Shown piece after piece: positions 62,788 through 64,000 of a stretch of DNA of 64,000 nt. Under the pieces are notes generated by a model, which saw only the letters and a program-made list of their open reading frames with translations, was not told the origin of the DNA and searched no databases. The stretch is from Acidobacteriota bacterium (lineage in GTDB: Bacteria; Acidobacteriota; Terriglobia; Terriglobales; SCQP01). A program made the position numbers and the translations under genes. Where the stretch lies: positions 1 to 64,000 of the forward strand of contig DAIDIE010000035.1 of assembly GCA_027459505.1 (NCBI GenBank). Reading direction: 5' to 3'. Every line of letters begins with the position of its first letter. Positions within the stretch are counted from its first letter, which is position 1.

Positions 62788-62893
62788 TCCCGGTTTGCTT
62801 GATTCCCAATGCTACGTCATTGCACAACACGCGGCAACGCGCGAGCCGTGAGTGGAGTGAGACTCCCAGCCGGGCTACTTCGGCGTCCTGCTC

Positions 62894-62902
62894 TGCTATA
62901 CT
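62894..62902 (+). promoter_or_regulatory. Extended -10 element before the third ASPIC/UnbV gene
   Basis: TGC TATACT, an extended -10, about eight bases before the ribosome site at 62917. No convincing -35 box is seen, as is allowed for extended -10 promoters. Confidence 0.4.
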
Positions 62903-62916
62903 GCACCCAAATCTCC

Positions 62917-62922
62917 AAGGAG
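62917..62922 (+). promoter_or_regulatory. Ribosome site that supports a CTG start
   Basis: AAGGAG at 62917-62922, eight bases before CTG 62931. The TTG and GTG codons close by are in other frames and meet stops at once, so this site makes CTG the best start of the third ASPIC/UnbV gene. Confidence 0.7.
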
Positions 62923-62930
62923 TTTGCCGT

Positions 62931-64000
62931 CTGCCGTCTTCACGTCGTGATTTTCTGCGCCAGGCTAGCCTGTCTGCACTGGCAGGCGCCATTGCCCCGC
63001 GGCGGTTACGGGCCATGCCCGCGGAACCTGCGGCGGGGGGCATCTTCTCCACCGTTTCCGCCGAGCAGAGCGGCATCCATTGGCGTAACGACAACGCCCG
63101 CTCGCCGATGCGCTGGCTGCCGGAGTCGATGACCTCCGGTTGCGCTTTTGTCGACTACGACAATGACGGGTGGATGGACATCTTCCTGGTCAACTCCGGC
63201 CCCTGCGATTTTTTTCATCCCAAAAACCCGCCGCGCTGCGCTCTTTACAAAAACAACCGCAATGGCTCGTTCACCGACGTGACCGAGAAGGCCGGCTTGG
63301 GGGTCAGTAAAAATTTCGGGATGGGAGTGGCGGTGGGCGACTACGACGGCGATGGTTTCCCCGACCTGTACGTGACCGGCTACGGACGCAATATCCTGTA
63401 CCACAACAACGGCGACGGAACCTTTACCGACGTCACCGAAAAAGCCGGTTTGCTGGACCCCAACTGGTCCACCTCCGCGGTCTGGTTTGATTACGACAAC
63501 GATGGGCGGCTTGATCTGTTCGTCTGCAACTTCGTCGACTACAGCGCGCACAGCACTGTCTTTTGCGGCGACAACCGGCTGCACAAGCATTTTTACTGCA
63601 TTCCGCGTGTCTTCAAGCCGCGTCCGTCCATGCTCTACCACAACAACGGCGATGGGACCTTTACGGAGGTCGGGCATCTGACCGATATCGGCAAGAGCCT
63701 GGGCAAGGCCCACGGTGTGGTGGCCACCGACATCAATGGTGACGGCTGGATGGATCTGTTTGTTTCCAATGACACCACCGCCAATTTCCTGTTCGCCAAT
63801 CGTGGCCACGGCAAGTTCGAGGAGATCGGTTTTCAGGCCGGTGTCGCTTATAGTGACCTCGGGGTGCCGCGTTCCGGGATGGGGGTGGACTCCGCGGATT
63901 TCGATGGAGACGGCCGCCTCGACCTTTTTGTCTCCAACATTGACCACGAATTCTTTTCGCTCTACCACAACGACGGCAACGAAACGTTTACCGACTGGGC
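62931..64000 (+). CDS. Third Tat-exported FG-GAP (ASPIC/UnbV-type) protein, partial, CTG start
   Basis: The frame is open from 62931 to the window end (356 full codons), so the C-terminal ASPIC/UnbV part lies outside. It begins [18 protein letters not shown], a strong twin-Arg signal (Arg5-Arg6). Blades with calcium loops follow: [56 protein letters not shown] and [14 protein letters not shown]. It is more distant from modules 1 and 2 than those are from each other. CTG 62931 is chosen because AAGGAG lies eight bases upstream and the signal starts there; the first in-frame ATG is at 63015, after the signal, and would lose export. Confidence 0.82.
   Translation, partial: MPSSRRDFLRQASLSALAGAIAPRRLRAMPAEPAAGGIFSTVSAEQSGIHWRNDNARSPMRWLPESMTSGCAFVDYDNDGWMDIFLVNSGPCDFFHPKNPPRCALYKNNRNGSFTDVTEKAGLGVSKNFGMGVAVGDYDGDGFPDLYVTGYGRNILYHNNGDGTFTDVTEKAGLLDPNWSTSAVWFDYDNDGRLDLFVCNFVDYSAHSTVFCGDNRLHKHFYCIPRVFKPRPSMLYHNNGDGTFTEVGHLTDIGKSLGKAHGVVATDINGDGWMDLFVSNDTTANFLFANRGHGKFEEIGFQAGVAYSDLGVPRSGMGVDSADFDGDGRLDLFVSNIDHEFFSLYHNDGNETFTDW

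Overview
The window is high-GC, gene-dense bacterial chromosome with no rRNA, tRNA, CRISPR array, transposase or phage gene that I can see. The gene families point to an Acidobacteriota-like host. These are Oar-type TonB-dependent receptors with an N-terminal carboxypeptidase-regulatory domain, Tat-exported FG-GAP/ASPIC-UnbV (CRTAC1-like) proteins, a ToxR/CadC-style winged helix fused to a PD40 propeller, and many exported TPR proteins. The taxon call is inference.

Layout. (1) 1-2637: the end of a cytochrome c oxidase operon (ctaD tail, ctaG, a small membrane protein, ctaE), then a convergent MarC-type membrane protein. (2) 2832-4139: purB, probably with a very short or absent leader. (3) 4406-15936: a membrane-anchored winged-helix/propeller regulator faces a run of exported, lineage-restricted proteins: a two-repeat secreted protein, a DUF4412-like protein, a CsgG/OmpA fusion, a possible Hcp-like protein, a frameshifted relative, a 1014-aa exported protein and a lipoprotein. 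(4) 16460-27452: a large TPR protein, a GH39-like glycosidase, an SRPBCC membrane protein, a DinB-like protein, a ketosynthase overlapping in function with FabF, nicotinate phosphoribosyltransferase and a divergent methyltransferase. (5) 27839-29947: a cupredoxin and a monoheme cytochrome-porin fusion resembling Cyc2, closed by a strong terminator. (6) 30075-47056: mostly housekeeping and envelope genes (GT-C transferase, M23 peptidase, CDP-alcohol transferase, HAD phosphatase, acyl-CoA dehydrogenase, CelD-like and CpsB-like polysaccharide genes, an LPxTG-like tailed surface protein, an APC permease, a 2-hydroxyacid dehydrogenase, an ArgD-like aminotransferase, alr, dnaB). (7) 47392-64000: two paralogous copies of a module made of an Oar-like receptor, a Tat-exported ASPIC/UnbV propeller and a convergent TPR protein, followed by the start of a third ASPIC/UnbV gene that appears to begin with CTG and runs off the window.

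Two families of dispersed non-coding repeats sit between genes. R1 is at 22.6, 23.8, 33.6, 37.3 and 41.7 kb; R2 is at 14.8, 42.9 and 54.4 kb. Both carry extra palindromic inserts in some copies, and they create misleading open frames.

How the genes work together: the cox genes, the cupredoxin and the cytochrome-porin fusion are all electron-transfer parts, although the two groups lie about 26 kb apart. The duplicated receptor/propeller/TPR modules look like an outer-membrane uptake or surface-binding system with paired periplasmic partners; its substrate cannot be read from sequence alone.
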